Below, piece by piece: positions 7,896-16,097 of a stretch of DNA of 64,000 nucleotides. Numbering within the stretch: position 1 is the first letter of the stretch; the number at the start of each line of letters is the position of its first letter. Origin of the DNA: Streptomyces olivochromogenes. Its GTDB lineage: Bacteria > Actinomycetota > Actinomycetes > Streptomycetales > Streptomycetaceae. The position numbers were made by a program, and so were the translations under genes. A model generated the notes under the pieces. It did no database searches, was not told the DNA's origin, and saw nothing but the letters and a program-made list of their open reading frames with translations. The DNA lies in the NCBI RefSeq assembly GCF_021538895.1, contig NZ_JADDRL010000047.1:1-64000 (forward strand), given 5' to 3'.

Positions 7896-8548
7896 TTGGG
7901 GGTGACCACCTTGTAGTTCTTGGGCACCTGGGCGTCGGGACGGCGCAGGTACAGCGGCCGGGGTGCGGGCAGCTCCTCGCCCGCGGCCAGCTTCTCGGCG
8001 GCCAGGGAGGCGAGGGCGGCTGCGGAGACGTGCTCGGGTTCGTGCGCGCTCGGGAAGGTGTCGGGGTAGAGCAGCGCGCCCGCGCCGACGGCGGGCAGGC
8101 CCGCCACCCGGTCGGCGATGTCGGCGGGACGGTCGACGGCCGGGTCGGTCAGGCGCGTGCGGGAGTCCGCGTACGTCGCCCAGTAGACCTCCTTGCGCCG
8201 GGCGTCGGTCGCCACGACGAAGGGGCCCTTCTCGATGTCGGAGGCGTACGCGAGGCCGTCGAGCGTGCACAGGCCGTGCACGGGGACGCCGAGCGCGAGC
8301 CCGAAGGTGTCGGCGGTCATCAGGCCGACGCGCAGACCGGTGTAGGGGCCGGGGCCGATGCCGACGACGAGCGCGGTGACGGCGTCCAGCTTGAGTCCGG
8401 CCTCGGTGAGGACGCGGTCGACGGCCGGCAGCAGCAGCTCTCCGTGCCGGCGCGCGTCCACCTGGCTCGACGAGGCGATGACGGCCTCACCGTCGTGCAG
8501 GGCGACGGTGACGGCGGGGGTGGCGGTATCCAGAGCGAGCAAGAGCAC
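7892..8548 (-). CDS. tsaB: tRNA threonylcarbamoyladenosine biosynthesis protein TsaB
   Basis: A 218-residue TsaD paralogue that lacks the metal site and dimerises with TsaD for t6A formation. It begins MLLLALDTATPAVTVAL, the Hsp70/actin-fold start. It continues with VVGIGPGPYTGLRVGL and HGLCTLDGLAYA, both diagnostic of TsaB. It is the first gene of a tsaB-rimI-tsaD-orf run on the minus strand with overlapping stops and starts. Confidence 0.95.
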   Translation of the reverse strand: MLLLALDTATPAVTVALHDGEAVIASSSQVDARRHGELLLPAVDRVLTEAGLKLDAVTALVVGIGPGPYTGLRVGLMTADTFGLALGVPVHGLCTLDGLAYASDIEKGPFVVATDARRKEVYWATYADSRTRLTDPAVDRPADIADRVAGLPAVGAGALLYPDTFPSAHEPEHVSAAALASLAAEKLAAGEELPAPRPLYLRRPDAQVPKNYKVVTPK

Positions 8549-8661
8549 GCAAACAGCCTACGGCTCTCGCGCGCTGAGCACGGCCGCCCGGGTCGGGCCG
8601 TCACCGACTGCTACCGTCTGTACGAAGTACGACATATGACCCGAAGCAGAGGTGGGCGCAC

Positions 8662-9219
8662 GTGGCAGGGACCAGCGCGGGAATCGTGGCCGGGCTCACC
8701 GCCGCGGCCGTCGGCGCGGTGGGATTCCTGGCCTACCAGGCCTCGGCGGCCGCCCCGGCCGGCCTGAGGGGCCTGCCGGGGCCGAGCGCGTCGCCCGCGG
8801 TGGCGGCGACCAAGGCTCCCCGGGACAAGCGGAACCCCACCGCCCTGCCCATCGGCTCCGGCCGGGGTGAACGGGTCGTGTACTCGGTGGACGACGACCG
8901 GGTGTGGCTGGTCGGGCCGAACGGCAGGGTCCAGCACACGTTCCGGGTGCGTCCGGGCAGTGTCGACCCGCTGCCGGACACGTACGAGGTGACGTCCCGC
9001 TCGAACGCGATCACCGGCACCGACGGCACCCCCGTCGAGCACGTCGTGCGGTTCACCAGCGTGGGAGACGTGGTCGTCGGCTTCAGCGCCGCCGTGGGCG
9101 AGACGGTGTCGGCGCCCGATCCGTCCGTGAAGACGGGCGGCATCCGGGAGGAGCGCCGGGACGGCGAGGAGATGTGGAAGTTCGCGACGATCGGGGTACG
9201 GGTCGTCGTGATCCGCTAG
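8662..9219 (+). CDS. Membrane-anchored YkuD-like protein without catalytic Cys (hypothetical)
   Basis: 185 residues from GTG at 8662, with AGAGGTGGG just upstream. An N-terminal helix (GIVAGLTAAAVGAVGFLAYQ) acts as anchor or uncleaved signal, followed by an Ala/Pro linker. The domain from about residue 70 (RVVYSVDDDRVWLVGPNGRV, then HTFRVRPGSVDPLPDTYEV) resembles the beta-strands of an L,D-transpeptidase, and the end (GGIREERRDGEEMWKFATIG, then VRVVVI) resembles the strand after the catalytic loop. Where active enzymes have SxGCxR this protein has KTGGIR, so the nucleophile is missing. I read it as a non-catalytic member; it could instead be an unrelated beta domain. The CDS ends inside a tandem repeat array. 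Confidence 0.75.
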   Translation: MAGTSAGIVAGLTAAAVGAVGFLAYQASAAAPAGLRGLPGPSASPAVAATKAPRDKRNPTALPIGSGRGERVVYSVDDDRVWLVGPNGRVQHTFRVRPGSVDPLPDTYEVTSRSNAITGTDGTPVEHVVRFTSVGDVVVGFSAAVGETVSAPDPSVKTGGIREERRDGEEMWKFATIGVRVVVIR

Positions 9220-9311
9220 CGGTACGAGGTGATCCGCCGACGCTACGGCGTGATCCGCCGGAGATACGGCGTGATCGGCCGCCCGTCGAAGTGATCCGCC
9301 GGCGCTACGCC
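9208..9311. repeat. Five-unit 21-bp tandem repeat spanning two gene ends
   Basis: Units at 9208-9228, 9229-9249, 9250-9270, 9271-9290 (20 bp) and 9291-9311 share the core GTGATCCGCCGNCGCTACGG. 21 bp is seven codons. Unit 1 contains the TAG stop of the upstream plus-strand gene, and the last unit contains the stop of the 55-residue minus-strand gene. Read through the TAG in frame, the array would add heptads of the type VIRRRYG until a TGA near 9292. Confidence 0.9.
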
Positions 9312-9472
9312 GCCTCGGGGTGCTCCCGTACCGGCTCGGGCTTCTCCGGCTCCGGTTCCCGCGGCGGTCTGGAGACCGCGTCCGCGGCCGCGCACGAGGC
9401 CAGCAGGTCGCGCATGGACACCCCGGCCGCCGGATACGGCACGGACGGCACCGCGGGCTGAGAAGCGGACAT
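9305..9472 (-). CDS. Small 55-residue protein, probably iron-regulated
   Basis: The ATG at 9472 has a perfect AGGAGG nearby (CAGGAGGCGTCC), so translation is well supported despite the small size. The product MSASQPAVPSVPYPAAGVSM runs into RDLLASCAAADAVSRPPREP and a Glu/Pro-rich tail ending HPEAA. One Cys lies in the central helix-like segment. There is no signal peptide, and I do not recognise a family. Thirty-odd bases upstream is an iron-box palindrome, so it is likely repressed by a DmdR/IdeR-type regulator when iron is abundant. Such short genes can act in iron sparing or as regulators, but no role can be read here. Confidence 0.65.
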   Translation of the reverse strand: MSASQPAVPSVPYPAAGVSMRDLLASCAAADAVSRPPREPEPEKPEPVREHPEAA

Positions 9473-9504
9473 GGACGCCTCCTGACGAGCGGGGGCGGGC
9501 GTAG

Positions 9505-9518
9505 TTAGGCACACCTAA
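9505..9518 (-). promoter_or_regulatory. Iron box (DmdR/IdeR/DtxR-type operator)
   Basis: TTAGGCACACCTAA is the central 14 bp of the actinobacterial iron box (TTAGGTTAGGCTNACCTAA). It lies 32 nt upstream of the ATG of the 55-residue gene, where a bound repressor would cover the promoter or the transcription start. About 14 of 19 positions fit the long consensus; the distal left arm is degenerate. Confidence 0.75.
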
Positions 9519-9603
9519 CCACGGGCTGGATACCATGTGACCACGCCTTTGAGGTCCGGCGCAATATCTTGCCGACGGCTTGTCGGAATCTTCACCGGTC
9601 CGC

Positions 9604-10131
9604 TCAGGCGGCCAGTACCCCGAGGTCCACCTCGGCCCACCGCTCCCCCAGCCCAAAGAGCGTGACGTGCCGTACCTCGTCCGTGGTGTCGCCCACGGCG
9701 CGGTGGATCACGACCTGCAACCGGTCGTCGGTCAGCTCCTCCACCTTGCCCTCGCCCCACTCCACGACGATCACCGACGCGGGCAGCGAGACGTCGAGGT
9801 CGAGGTCCTCCATCTCGTCGAGACCGCCGGACAGCCGGTAGGCGTCCACATGGACGAGCGGCGGACCGTCGCCGAGCGAGGGGTGCACCCGGGCGATCAC
9901 GAAGGTCGGCGAGGTGACCGCGCCCCGCACTCCGAGCCCCTCGCCGAGCCCGCGGGTGAGGGTCGTCTTGCCCGCGCCGAGCTCCCCGCTGAGCATCACG
10001 AGATCGCCCGAGCGCAGCAGCTTGGCGAGCTTACGGCCCAACTCCCGCATCTGCTCGGGAGAGTTGATCGTGATCTCTACGGCGGTACGGTCAGCCGGGT
10101 CGTGCGGCGCTGCTGGTGCCTCCATAGCCAC
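9604..10131 (-). CDS. tsaE: tRNA threonylcarbamoyladenosine biosynthesis ATPase TsaE
   Basis: A 175-residue P-loop ATPase needed for t6A turnover with TsaB and TsaD. The Walker A motif is GELGAGKTT at about residues 49-57, followed by TSPTFVIARVH and LVHVDAYRL, the usual TsaE switch regions. Walker B-like VIVVEWGEGKVEEL lies further on. GTG at 10131 or ATG two codons later could be the start. The gene overlaps the end of the upstream alpha/beta-hydrolase gene by 41 nt, so the two are co-transcribed. Confidence 0.93.
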   Translation of the reverse strand: MAMEAPAAPHDPADRTAVEITINSPEQMRELGRKLAKLLRSGDLVMLSGELGAGKTTLTRGLGEGLGVRGAVTSPTFVIARVHPSLGDGPPLVHVDAYRLSGGLDEMEDLDLDVSLPASVIVVEWGEGKVEELTDDRLQVVIHRAVGDTTDEVRHVTLFGLGERWAEVDLGVLAA

Positions 10132-11344
10132 TTACCGTAGCCCCTGCCGGGACGGCCCCCGCGCGGGTGAGAAGGTCGGCGAGCCGGTCGGTGACCACTT
10201 CCGGGTGTTCCAGCATGACCAGGTGCCCGGCGTCCGGGACCAGCACCAGTTCGGCGTCCGGCAGCAGGTCGGCGATGACCTCGCTGTGCTCGCTGGGCGT
10301 GACGAGATCCTTGACCCCGGCCAGGACCAGGACCGGCATGTCCCGGAAGGAGGCGAGGGCCTCGGTCTTGTCGTGGTCGGTGAAGGCCGGATAGAACTCG
10401 GCGACCACGTCGATCGGCGTGGACTCGATCATCCGCTCCGCGAACCGCTCCACCGCCGGGTCGACGTCCCGGGTGGCGAACGAGTACCGCTTGATGATCC
10501 CGGCGAACAGGTCGGCGGTGGCCCGGCGCCCCTTCTCCACCAGCGCCGCCTGCGTGCCGAGCGCCTTCAGTACGCCGGGCAGCACCCGGCGCACCGCGTT
10601 GACGCCGGCCAGCGGCAGCCCGAAGTTGACCTCGCCGAGCCGCCCGGAGGAGGTGCCGACGAAGGCGGTGGCCACCACCCGGTCTCGGATCAGCTCGGGG
10701 AACTGCGCGGCCAGCGCCATCATCGTCATCCCGCCCATGGAGTGCCCGACGAGCACGATCGGCCCCTCCGGCACGGCAGCGTCGATGACCGCCTTCAGGT
10801 CGCGGCCCAGCTGGTCGATGGTGAGCGGCACGTCGTTCTGGAGCTGGGCCACGCCCCGTCCGGAGCGCCCGTGGCTGCGCTGGTCCCAGTGCACGGTCCG
10901 CACCACTCCGCGCAGCGCCGCGCGCTGGAAGTGCCAGGCGTCCTGGCTGAGGCAGTAGCCGTGGCTGAAGACGACGGTGACCGGGGCGGGCGCCTTGCGG
11001 CCGAAGAGCCGGCGCCGGCGCGGTGCCGAGCCGCCCTCGGGCTCGACGTCGTCGACCTCGTAGTAGAGCTCGGTGCCGTCGTCGGCGTACGCCTTGCCCG
11101 GGGTGCCGCGCAGCGTGCCGTACGGCCCCGTGGAGTCCAGGGCGAGCCGCGCCTTGCGGCGCATCCCGCGGCCGACGGTCATCCGCTCGATCGCGACACC
11201 GGCGGCCGCGCCCGCGGCGAGCACGCCTATCGCGGTGCCGGCGATGCCGGTCGCCCTGCGCCAGTTGCCGGCCGCCCCCGTGGCGGAGGCGACGACGGCC
11301 GACGTGGCGACCTCCGCGACGACCTCCGCACTGCTCTCGCTCAC
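10091..11344 (-). CDS. Membrane-anchored alpha/beta hydrolase
   Basis: 417 residues from GTG at 11344 (GAGGAG about 7 nt upstream). An N-terminal Ala-rich segment with a membrane helix around residues 35-52 precedes a classic alpha/beta-hydrolase fold. It has the oxyanion FSHGYCLSQDAWHF near residue 127, the nucleophile elbow GHSMGG (Ser 202), an Asp in LAGVKDLVTP and the catalytic His in DAGHLVMLEHPE. It is expected to be an esterase or lipase-like enzyme. It lies between alr and tsaE on the same strand, a conserved streptomycete order. The substrate is unknown. Confidence 0.9.
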   Translation of the reverse strand: MSESSAEVVAEVATSAVVASATGAAGNWRRATGIAGTAIGVLAAGAAAGVAIERMTVGRGMRRKARLALDSTGPYGTLRGTPGKAYADDGTELYYEVDDVEPEGGSAPRRRRLFGRKAPAPVTVVFSHGYCLSQDAWHFQRAALRGVVRTVHWDQRSHGRSGRGVAQLQNDVPLTIDQLGRDLKAVIDAAVPEGPIVLVGHSMGGMTMMALAAQFPELIRDRVVATAFVGTSSGRLGEVNFGLPLAGVNAVRRVLPGVLKALGTQAALVEKGRRATADLFAGIIKRYSFATRDVDPAVERFAERMIESTPIDVVAEFYPAFTDHDKTEALASFRDMPVLVLAGVKDLVTPSEHSEVIADLLPDAELVLVPDAGHLVMLEHPEVVTDRLADLLTRAGAVPAGATVSGYGGTSSAARPG

Positions 11345-11450
11345 GTACCGCTCCTCTTCGCCGTACTGCAGTTCGCTGGGTGGGTGGTGCGGGTGTAGGT
11401 GCAGTCGTAACAGGTGTTGCCGCCGATGCCGCAGGCGACCCCCCGGGCGG

Positions 11451-12635
11451 TTACTCGTCCCGCCCGTCCTGTTCCTCGTTCACATAGACGCGAGGAACGC
11501 GCATTCCGATCCGCGTGACGATTTCGTACGCGATGGTGCCCGAGGCCTGCGCCCAGTCCTCCGCGGTGGGCTCGCCCCGGTCGCCGGGCCCGAACAGGAC
11601 CGCCTCGGAGCCGGCCTCGGGTTCGTCCCCCCCGAGATCGACCACGAACTGGTCCATCGCGACGCGCCCCGCGACCGTCCGCCACTTCCCGCCGACCAGG
11701 ACCGGGCCGGTCCCGGAGGCGTGCCGGGGAATTCCGTCCGCGTAGCCGACGGGCACCAGACCGAGGGTCGTCTCGCCCGGTGTGACGTAGTGATGCCCAT
11801 AACTGACGCCGTGATTCCCCGGAACGTGCTTCACCAGTGCCAGCGACGCCGAAAGTGTCATCACCGGGCGCAGGCCGAAGTCGGACGGGGTGCCGAGTTC
11901 GGGGCTGGGCGAGATGCCGTACAGGGCGATACCGGTGCGTACCAGGTCGAAATGGGACTCGGGAAGGGTCAGGGTGGCGGGTGAGTTGGCGATGTGCCGC
12001 ACCTCGGGGCGTACGCCCTGCTCCTCCGCGTACGCCACCAACTCCCGGAAGAGGGCGAGCTGGGCGGCGATGGACGGATGGCCGGGCTCGTCGGCGCAGG
12101 CGAAGTGGGACCACAGTCCGGTGATGCGCAACAGCCCCTCGGACTGGGCGCGCAGCGCCCCGGCGACCAGCTCGGGCCAGTTGGCGGGCTGGCAGCCGCT
12201 GCGCCCGAGCCCGGTGTCGGCCTTGAGCTGCACGCGCGCGGGCCTGCCCGCGAGCCGGGCCGCCTCCGTCACCTCGCGCAGCGCCCACGGGTCACTGACC
12301 GAGACGTCGAGGTCGGCCTCGATCGCCTCCCGCCAGGGCCCGCCCGGCGTCCACAGCCAGCACATGATCCGCACGTCCGACGGCAGACCGGGGTCGGCGC
12401 GCAGCGCCAGGGCCTCCTCGGGCGTGGCCGTGCCGAGCCAGGTGGCCCCCGCCTCGACGGCCGCGCGGGCACACCTCACCGCCCCGTGGCCGTACGCGTC
12501 GGACTTCACCACGGCCATCAGCGCCGCGTCCGGCGCGAGGGCGCGCAGGGCACGCACGTTGGCCCGCAGGGCGGCCAGATCGATCTCGGCGCGGGCGCGC
12601 AGGGGCGCGGTCGGCGCAGGTGCTCTCTCAGTCAT
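11451..12635 (-). CDS. alr: Alanine racemase
   Basis: A 394-residue PLP enzyme converting L-Ala to D-Ala for peptidoglycan. The PLP lysine is in MAVVKSDAYGHG (Lys 44). The catalytic Tyr of the C-terminal domain is in GVSYGHHYVTPGE, and the N-terminal strand is ARAEIDLAALRANVRAL. The length is normal. A 106-nt gap to the hydrolase gene holds a Cys-rich open frame without a start codon. No dedicated promoter is obvious. Confidence 0.97.
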   Translation of the reverse strand: MTERAPAPTAPLRARAEIDLAALRANVRALRALAPDAALMAVVKSDAYGHGAVRCARAAVEAGATWLGTATPEEALALRADPGLPSDVRIMCWLWTPGGPWREAIEADLDVSVSDPWALREVTEAARLAGRPARVQLKADTGLGRSGCQPANWPELVAGALRAQSEGLLRITGLWSHFACADEPGHPSIAAQLALFRELVAYAEEQGVRPEVRHIANSPATLTLPESHFDLVRTGIALYGISPSPELGTPSDFGLRPVMTLSASLALVKHVPGNHGVSYGHHYVTPGETTLGLVPVGYADGIPRHASGTGPVLVGGKWRTVAGRVAMDQFVVDLGGDEPEAGSEAVLFGPGDRGEPTAEDWAQASGTIAYEIVTRIGMRVPRVYVNEEQDGRDE

Positions 12636-12683
12636 CGCGCCCCCAGTGTCTCAGAGCGGTCCGACAGCGCCGCGGCTCAGGCC

Positions 12684-13622
12684 CTAGCTCCCGGACCTGC
12701 GGCCCCAGACGAATACCCGGTCCCCCTTCTTCAGCACACCCCACAGCTTGCGCGCGTCGGCCAGCTTGAGATTGACGCAGCCCCAGGACCCGACGGTGGT
12801 GAAGATGCTGCCGTAGACGGCGTGGAAGGCCTGTCCGCCGTCGAAGAACTGGGCGTAGGGCATGGGCGAGTTGTACAGGGTCGACCAGTGGTTCTTGTGC
12901 CGCCAGTAGATGGTGTGCCAGCCGCCGCGGGTCGTGTGGCCCTTGCGTCCGCTGCGCATCGACACCGGCCCGAAGACCACCTTGCCGCCCTTCTGCACCC
13001 AGGTGACCTGCCGGTCGAGATCGACGCAGGCGACCCGATACGTCCGAATAGGGCATTTTTTGGCCGCGTTGGGATTCTTCCGGGCTGAAAGAAGCATCAT
13101 CTGCGCCCAGGTCACGGGTCCGGCGAAGCCGGTGGCGGGCTTGATCTTGTGCTTCTTCTGGAAGGCCCGGATGGCCTTGCAGTCGGCGGCGGACTGCTTC
13201 CCGTCCGCCTTCCGCTTCAGCCACCGCTCGACCTGCCGCTGGTAGGGCCCGGCCTGTCTGCTGCACGCGACCTTCGCGACGGCGTCGGTCAACGGCACGT
13301 ATTCGATGAGGTCGTACGTCCCGCGCGGTGCGTCGCGCGGCTCGACGGCGTCCTCCTTGGCACTGGGCGTGTACACCGTCGGCGGCAGCACCTGGTCGGG
13401 CGTGTCGATCTGCCAGGGCTGCGCCGGCCCCGGTGCCACGCCGGGCACCAACTCGGCCTCGGGGCCGGAGCCGGGGGCCTGGGGCGTCGGGGTGGCGGCC
13501 GTCGCGGTACCGGCCGCGGGCAGGACGGTCGCGGCGACGAGCAGCACGGCCAGGCTTGAGGTGACGCATCGGGCGAGGCTTCGGTGGGCGATTCGTCTGT
13601 GGAGCGCGATGTGTCCATTCAT
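12684..13622 (-). CDS. Secreted L,D-transpeptidase (YkuD) with peptidoglycan-binding-like domain
   Basis: 312 residues from ATG 13622; in-frame GTG 13625 and TTG 13637 are alternatives, and no strong Shine-Dalgarno separates them. A signal peptide (SLAVLLVAATVLPAAGTATA) is followed by a Pro-rich linker. Next comes a peptidoglycan-binding-1-like region around KAIRAFQKKHKIKPATGFAG and the YkuD domain. The active-site signature is present: His 267 in FHAVYG and Cys 282 in SWGCVNL. It should make 3-3 crosslinks in peptidoglycan outside the membrane. Two extra Cys pairs (KVACSR, ADCKAI, KKCPIR, VACVDL) suggest disulfides. Confidence 0.93.
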   Translation of the reverse strand: MNGHIALHRRIAHRSLARCVTSSLAVLLVAATVLPAAGTATAATPTPQAPGSGPEAELVPGVAPGPAQPWQIDTPDQVLPPTVYTPSAKEDAVEPRDAPRGTYDLIEYVPLTDAVAKVACSRQAGPYQRQVERWLKRKADGKQSAADCKAIRAFQKKHKIKPATGFAGPVTWAQMMLLSARKNPNAAKKCPIRTYRVACVDLDRQVTWVQKGGKVVFGPVSMRSGRKGHTTRGGWHTIYWRHKNHWSTLYNSPMPYAQFFDGGQAFHAVYGSIFTTVGSWGCVNLKLADARKLWGVLKKGDRVFVWGRRSGS

Positions 13623-13700
13623 CACGCGATCAGACAAACGTGCCGCCGCCGCGGATCCCGGGAGCCGCGCGGTCAGGTCACCCGACGGGTGGACCCCGTG

Positions 13701-15131
13701 TCAGTCCCGTACGTCCCGCCAGGCCTCCGGGATCATCGACGCCACGTCATGGGCCCCGGCCGGCGCCCCGTCCGCCGCGTACCGCCCGGCCAGGCCGTGG
13801 AGATACGCCCCCACGCTGCCCGCGTCCCGCGCCGCGAGCCCGGACGCCAGCAGCGAGCCCGTGAGCCCGGAGAGCACGTCGCCGCTGCCGGCCGTGGCGA
13901 GCCAGGACGTGCCGGTCGCGTTCACCCGTACGGCTCCGCCCCGGGCGTCGGCCACCAGGGTGGTCGACCCCTTCAGCAGTACGGTCGCCCGGTAGCGCGC
14001 CGCCAGCTCGCGGGCCGACGCCAGCCGCGCGGCCTCGACCTCTGCCCGGTCCACGCCGAGCAGCGCGGCCGCCTCGCCGGCGTGCGGGGTCATCAGCGTC
14101 GGTGCCGTACGTGCGCGCACCGCGTCCCGCTCCGCGAGGCGCAGCCCGTCCGCGTCGACGAGCACCGGCACCTCCTCGCGCAGCACCTCCGCCACGGTCG
14201 CCGCGTCGTCCCCGGCCCCCGGGCCCACGACCCAGGCCTGCACCCGGCCCGCCTTGTGCGGGCCCCGGTCGGAGACGAGCGTCTCGGGGAAGCGGGCGAT
14301 CACCGCGTCCCCGGCGGGCCCCACGTACCGCACGGCTCCCGCCCCGCCGCGCAGCGCCCCGGCGACGGCGAGCACCGCCGCGCCCGGATACCGCGCCGAG
14401 CCGGCGGCGATGCCGACGACACCGCGCCGGTACTTGTCGCTCTCGGCCCCCGGCATCGGCAGCAGCCGGGCCACGTCCGCGTGCTGCAGGGCCTCCAGTT
14501 CGGCCTCGGCGGGCAGGTCGAGCCCGATGTCGACGAGCCGCACCGTCCCGGCGTACTCGCGCGCCGGATCGACCAGCAGCCCCGGCTTGTGCGTCCCGAA
14601 GGTCACCGTGAGGTCGGCCCGGACGGCGTCGCCGCGCACCTCACCGGTGTCCGCCTCGACCCCGCTCGGCAGGTCCACGGCGACGACGGCGGCCGCGGAA
14701 CGCTCGGCCAGTGCGGCGAGGGCGGCGGCCTCGGGGCGCAGTCCGCCCTTCCCTCCGATGCCCACGATGCCGTCGACGACGAGATCGGCCCGTGCGATCA
14801 GGCGCTCGGCCGCGTCCGGGAGGACGGCCGTGCCACCCGCCCGGCGGAGCGCGGCGAGCCCGCCGGAGTGCGCGCGCTCGGGGTTCAGCAGCACCGCCGC
14901 GACGCCGGCCCCGCGCCGGACGAGCCGGGCCCCGGCGTACAGGGCGTCGCCGCCGTTGTCGCCGCTGCCCACGAGCAGGACCACCCGGGCGCCGTAGACC
15001 CGCCCGAGCAGGTCGGCACACGCGGCGGCCAGTCCGGCGGCGGCGCGCTGCATGAGGGCGCCCTCCGGGAGCCTGGCCATCAGCTCGCGCTCGGCCGCCC
15101 GCACCGTCTCCACGCTGTACGCAGTCCGCAT
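13701..15131 (-). CDS. nnr: Bifunctional NAD(P)HX epimerase / ADP-dependent dehydratase
   Basis: A 476-residue repair enzyme for hydrated NADH/NADPH. The N-terminal epimerase half (residues about 1-215) has LVGSGDNGGDALYAGARL and DLPSGVEADTG. The C-terminal ribokinase-like dehydratase half has MTPHAGEAAALLG and the anion-hole motif ATAGSGDVLSG. ATG 15131 follows GGGAGA at about 11 nt; the longer frame reaches into acpS. It lies 46 nt downstream of acpS, the usual order in actinobacteria. Confidence 0.95.
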   Translation of the reverse strand: MRTAYSVETVRAAERELMARLPEGALMQRAAAGLAAACADLLGRVYGARVVLLVGSGDNGGDALYAGARLVRRGAGVAAVLLNPERAHSGGLAALRRAGGTAVLPDAAERLIARADLVVDGIVGIGGKGGLRPEAAALAALAERSAAAVVAVDLPSGVEADTGEVRGDAVRADLTVTFGTHKPGLLVDPAREYAGTVRLVDIGLDLPAEAELEALQHADVARLLPMPGAESDKYRRGVVGIAAGSARYPGAAVLAVAGALRGGAGAVRYVGPAGDAVIARFPETLVSDRGPHKAGRVQAWVVGPGAGDDAATVAEVLREEVPVLVDADGLRLAERDAVRARTAPTLMTPHAGEAAALLGVDRAEVEAARLASARELAARYRATVLLKGSTTLVADARGGAVRVNATGTSWLATAGSGDVLSGLTGSLLASGLAARDAGSVGAYLHGLAGRYAADGAPAGAHDVASMIPEAWRDVRD

Positions 15132-15177
15132 GCGGTCGAGTCTCTCCCGAAAGACGCGGGGGCCGCACCCGATCCGG

Positions 15178-15549
15178 TCAGCCCTCGGCCACGACCATGG
15201 CCGAGGCGACGCCCGCGTCATGGCTCAGCGACAGGTGCCACGCCTTGACCCCGAGTTCGGCCGCCCGTGCCGCGACCGTCCCCTTCACCCGCAACCGCGG
15301 CTGCCCGCTGTCCTCGACGAACACCTCGGCGTCCGTCCAGTGCATGCCCGGCGGCGCGCCGAGCGCCTTGGCGACGGCCTCCTTGGCCGCGAACCGCGCC
15401 GCGAGCGAGGCGACGCCTCGGCGTTCCCCACTCGGCAGATACAGCTCACTGTCCAGGAAGAGCCGCCCGGCCAGCCCGGGCGTACGGTCCAGCGACGCCC
15501 GGAACCGGTCGATCTCGGCCACGTCGATACCAACCCCGATGATGCTCAT
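15178..15549 (-). CDS. acpS: Holo-[acyl-carrier-protein] synthase
   Basis: A 123-residue phosphopantetheinyl transferase that activates ACP for fatty-acid synthesis. The Mg/CoA motifs are GIGVDVxEIxRF-like (IIGVGIDVAEIDRF at residues 3-16) and FAAKEAVAKALG at about 53-64, and the C-terminus has WHLSLSHDAGVASA. Its size is typical for a trimeric AcpS. Confidence 0.96.
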   Translation of the reverse strand: MSIIGVGIDVAEIDRFRASLDRTPGLAGRLFLDSELYLPSGERRGVASLAARFAAKEAVAKALGAPPGMHWTDAEVFVEDSGQPRLRVKGTVAARAAELGVKAWHLSLSHDAGVASAMVVAEG

Positions 15550-15596
15550 CCGGGCACTCTACGATCCGTCGGGCGACCGCAGGCTCAGACCAACGC

Positions 15597-16097
15597 TCAG
15601 TCCTCTTCAGGACTGGTTCCTGAAGCATCGGGGTCTTCGGCGAACAGATCCTCGGCCCGCTCGACCGTGCGGGAACGCTCCAGCCAGGCGTCCATGCGGT
15701 CGAGATCGGTGCAGGTGGTGATGCGCTCGCGCACATGGTCCGGTACGGGAATGCCACGCACTTCCAGCACGAACAGGATGCCCTTGGCCTCGCCTTCGGC
15801 CCTGCCCTCGGCCCTGCCTTCTGTCTGGCCTTCGGCCTTGCCCTCCAGGTAGGCGGTTTCACGGACCGTGCCCCGGCCAGGGAAGTAGCTGACGAAAGAC
15901 ATGATTTCCTTCAGTTTCTGTCCGGCTGGGCTGCTACCCAGGCTGATTTCCAGGAAGTCGAAGAAGTAGTCGGCGGTCTCGGGATCTGTTTTCTGGATCT
16001 CCTGAAGGGCGGCTGTGCGCAACCTGAGTCGATCAAGGGACGGGCTGTCCGGGGAGCGGAATGCGTTCACTCTTGCGAGTGGCGAAGTATCGTTCAC
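15597..16097 (-). pseudogene. N-terminally truncated Rpn-family-like protein
   Basis: The frame encodes the C-terminal half of a family common in Streptomyces (Rpn/PD-(D/E)XK-related, often annotated hypothetical or putative transposase). It includes KLKEIMSFVSYF, the low-complexity AEGRAEGRAEGEAKG linker, and the conserved end ILFVLEVRGIPVPDHVRERI, TCTDLDRMDAWLERS and RAEDLFAED. The nuclease N-terminal half is missing. A GTG at 16097 overlaps the TGA of the ATP-binding-protein gene, so a 166-residue product could still be made, but its first residues (NDTSPLARVNAF) do not look like the family. I favour a remnant. Confidence 0.6.

Noticed and set aside
11341..11453. Cys-rich 37-residue minus-strand frame between alr and the hydrolase gene
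   Set aside because: The frame (ACGIGGNTCYDCTYTR) looks peptide-like, but its first usable codon is GTA and no ATG, GTG or TTG with a ribosome site is present.
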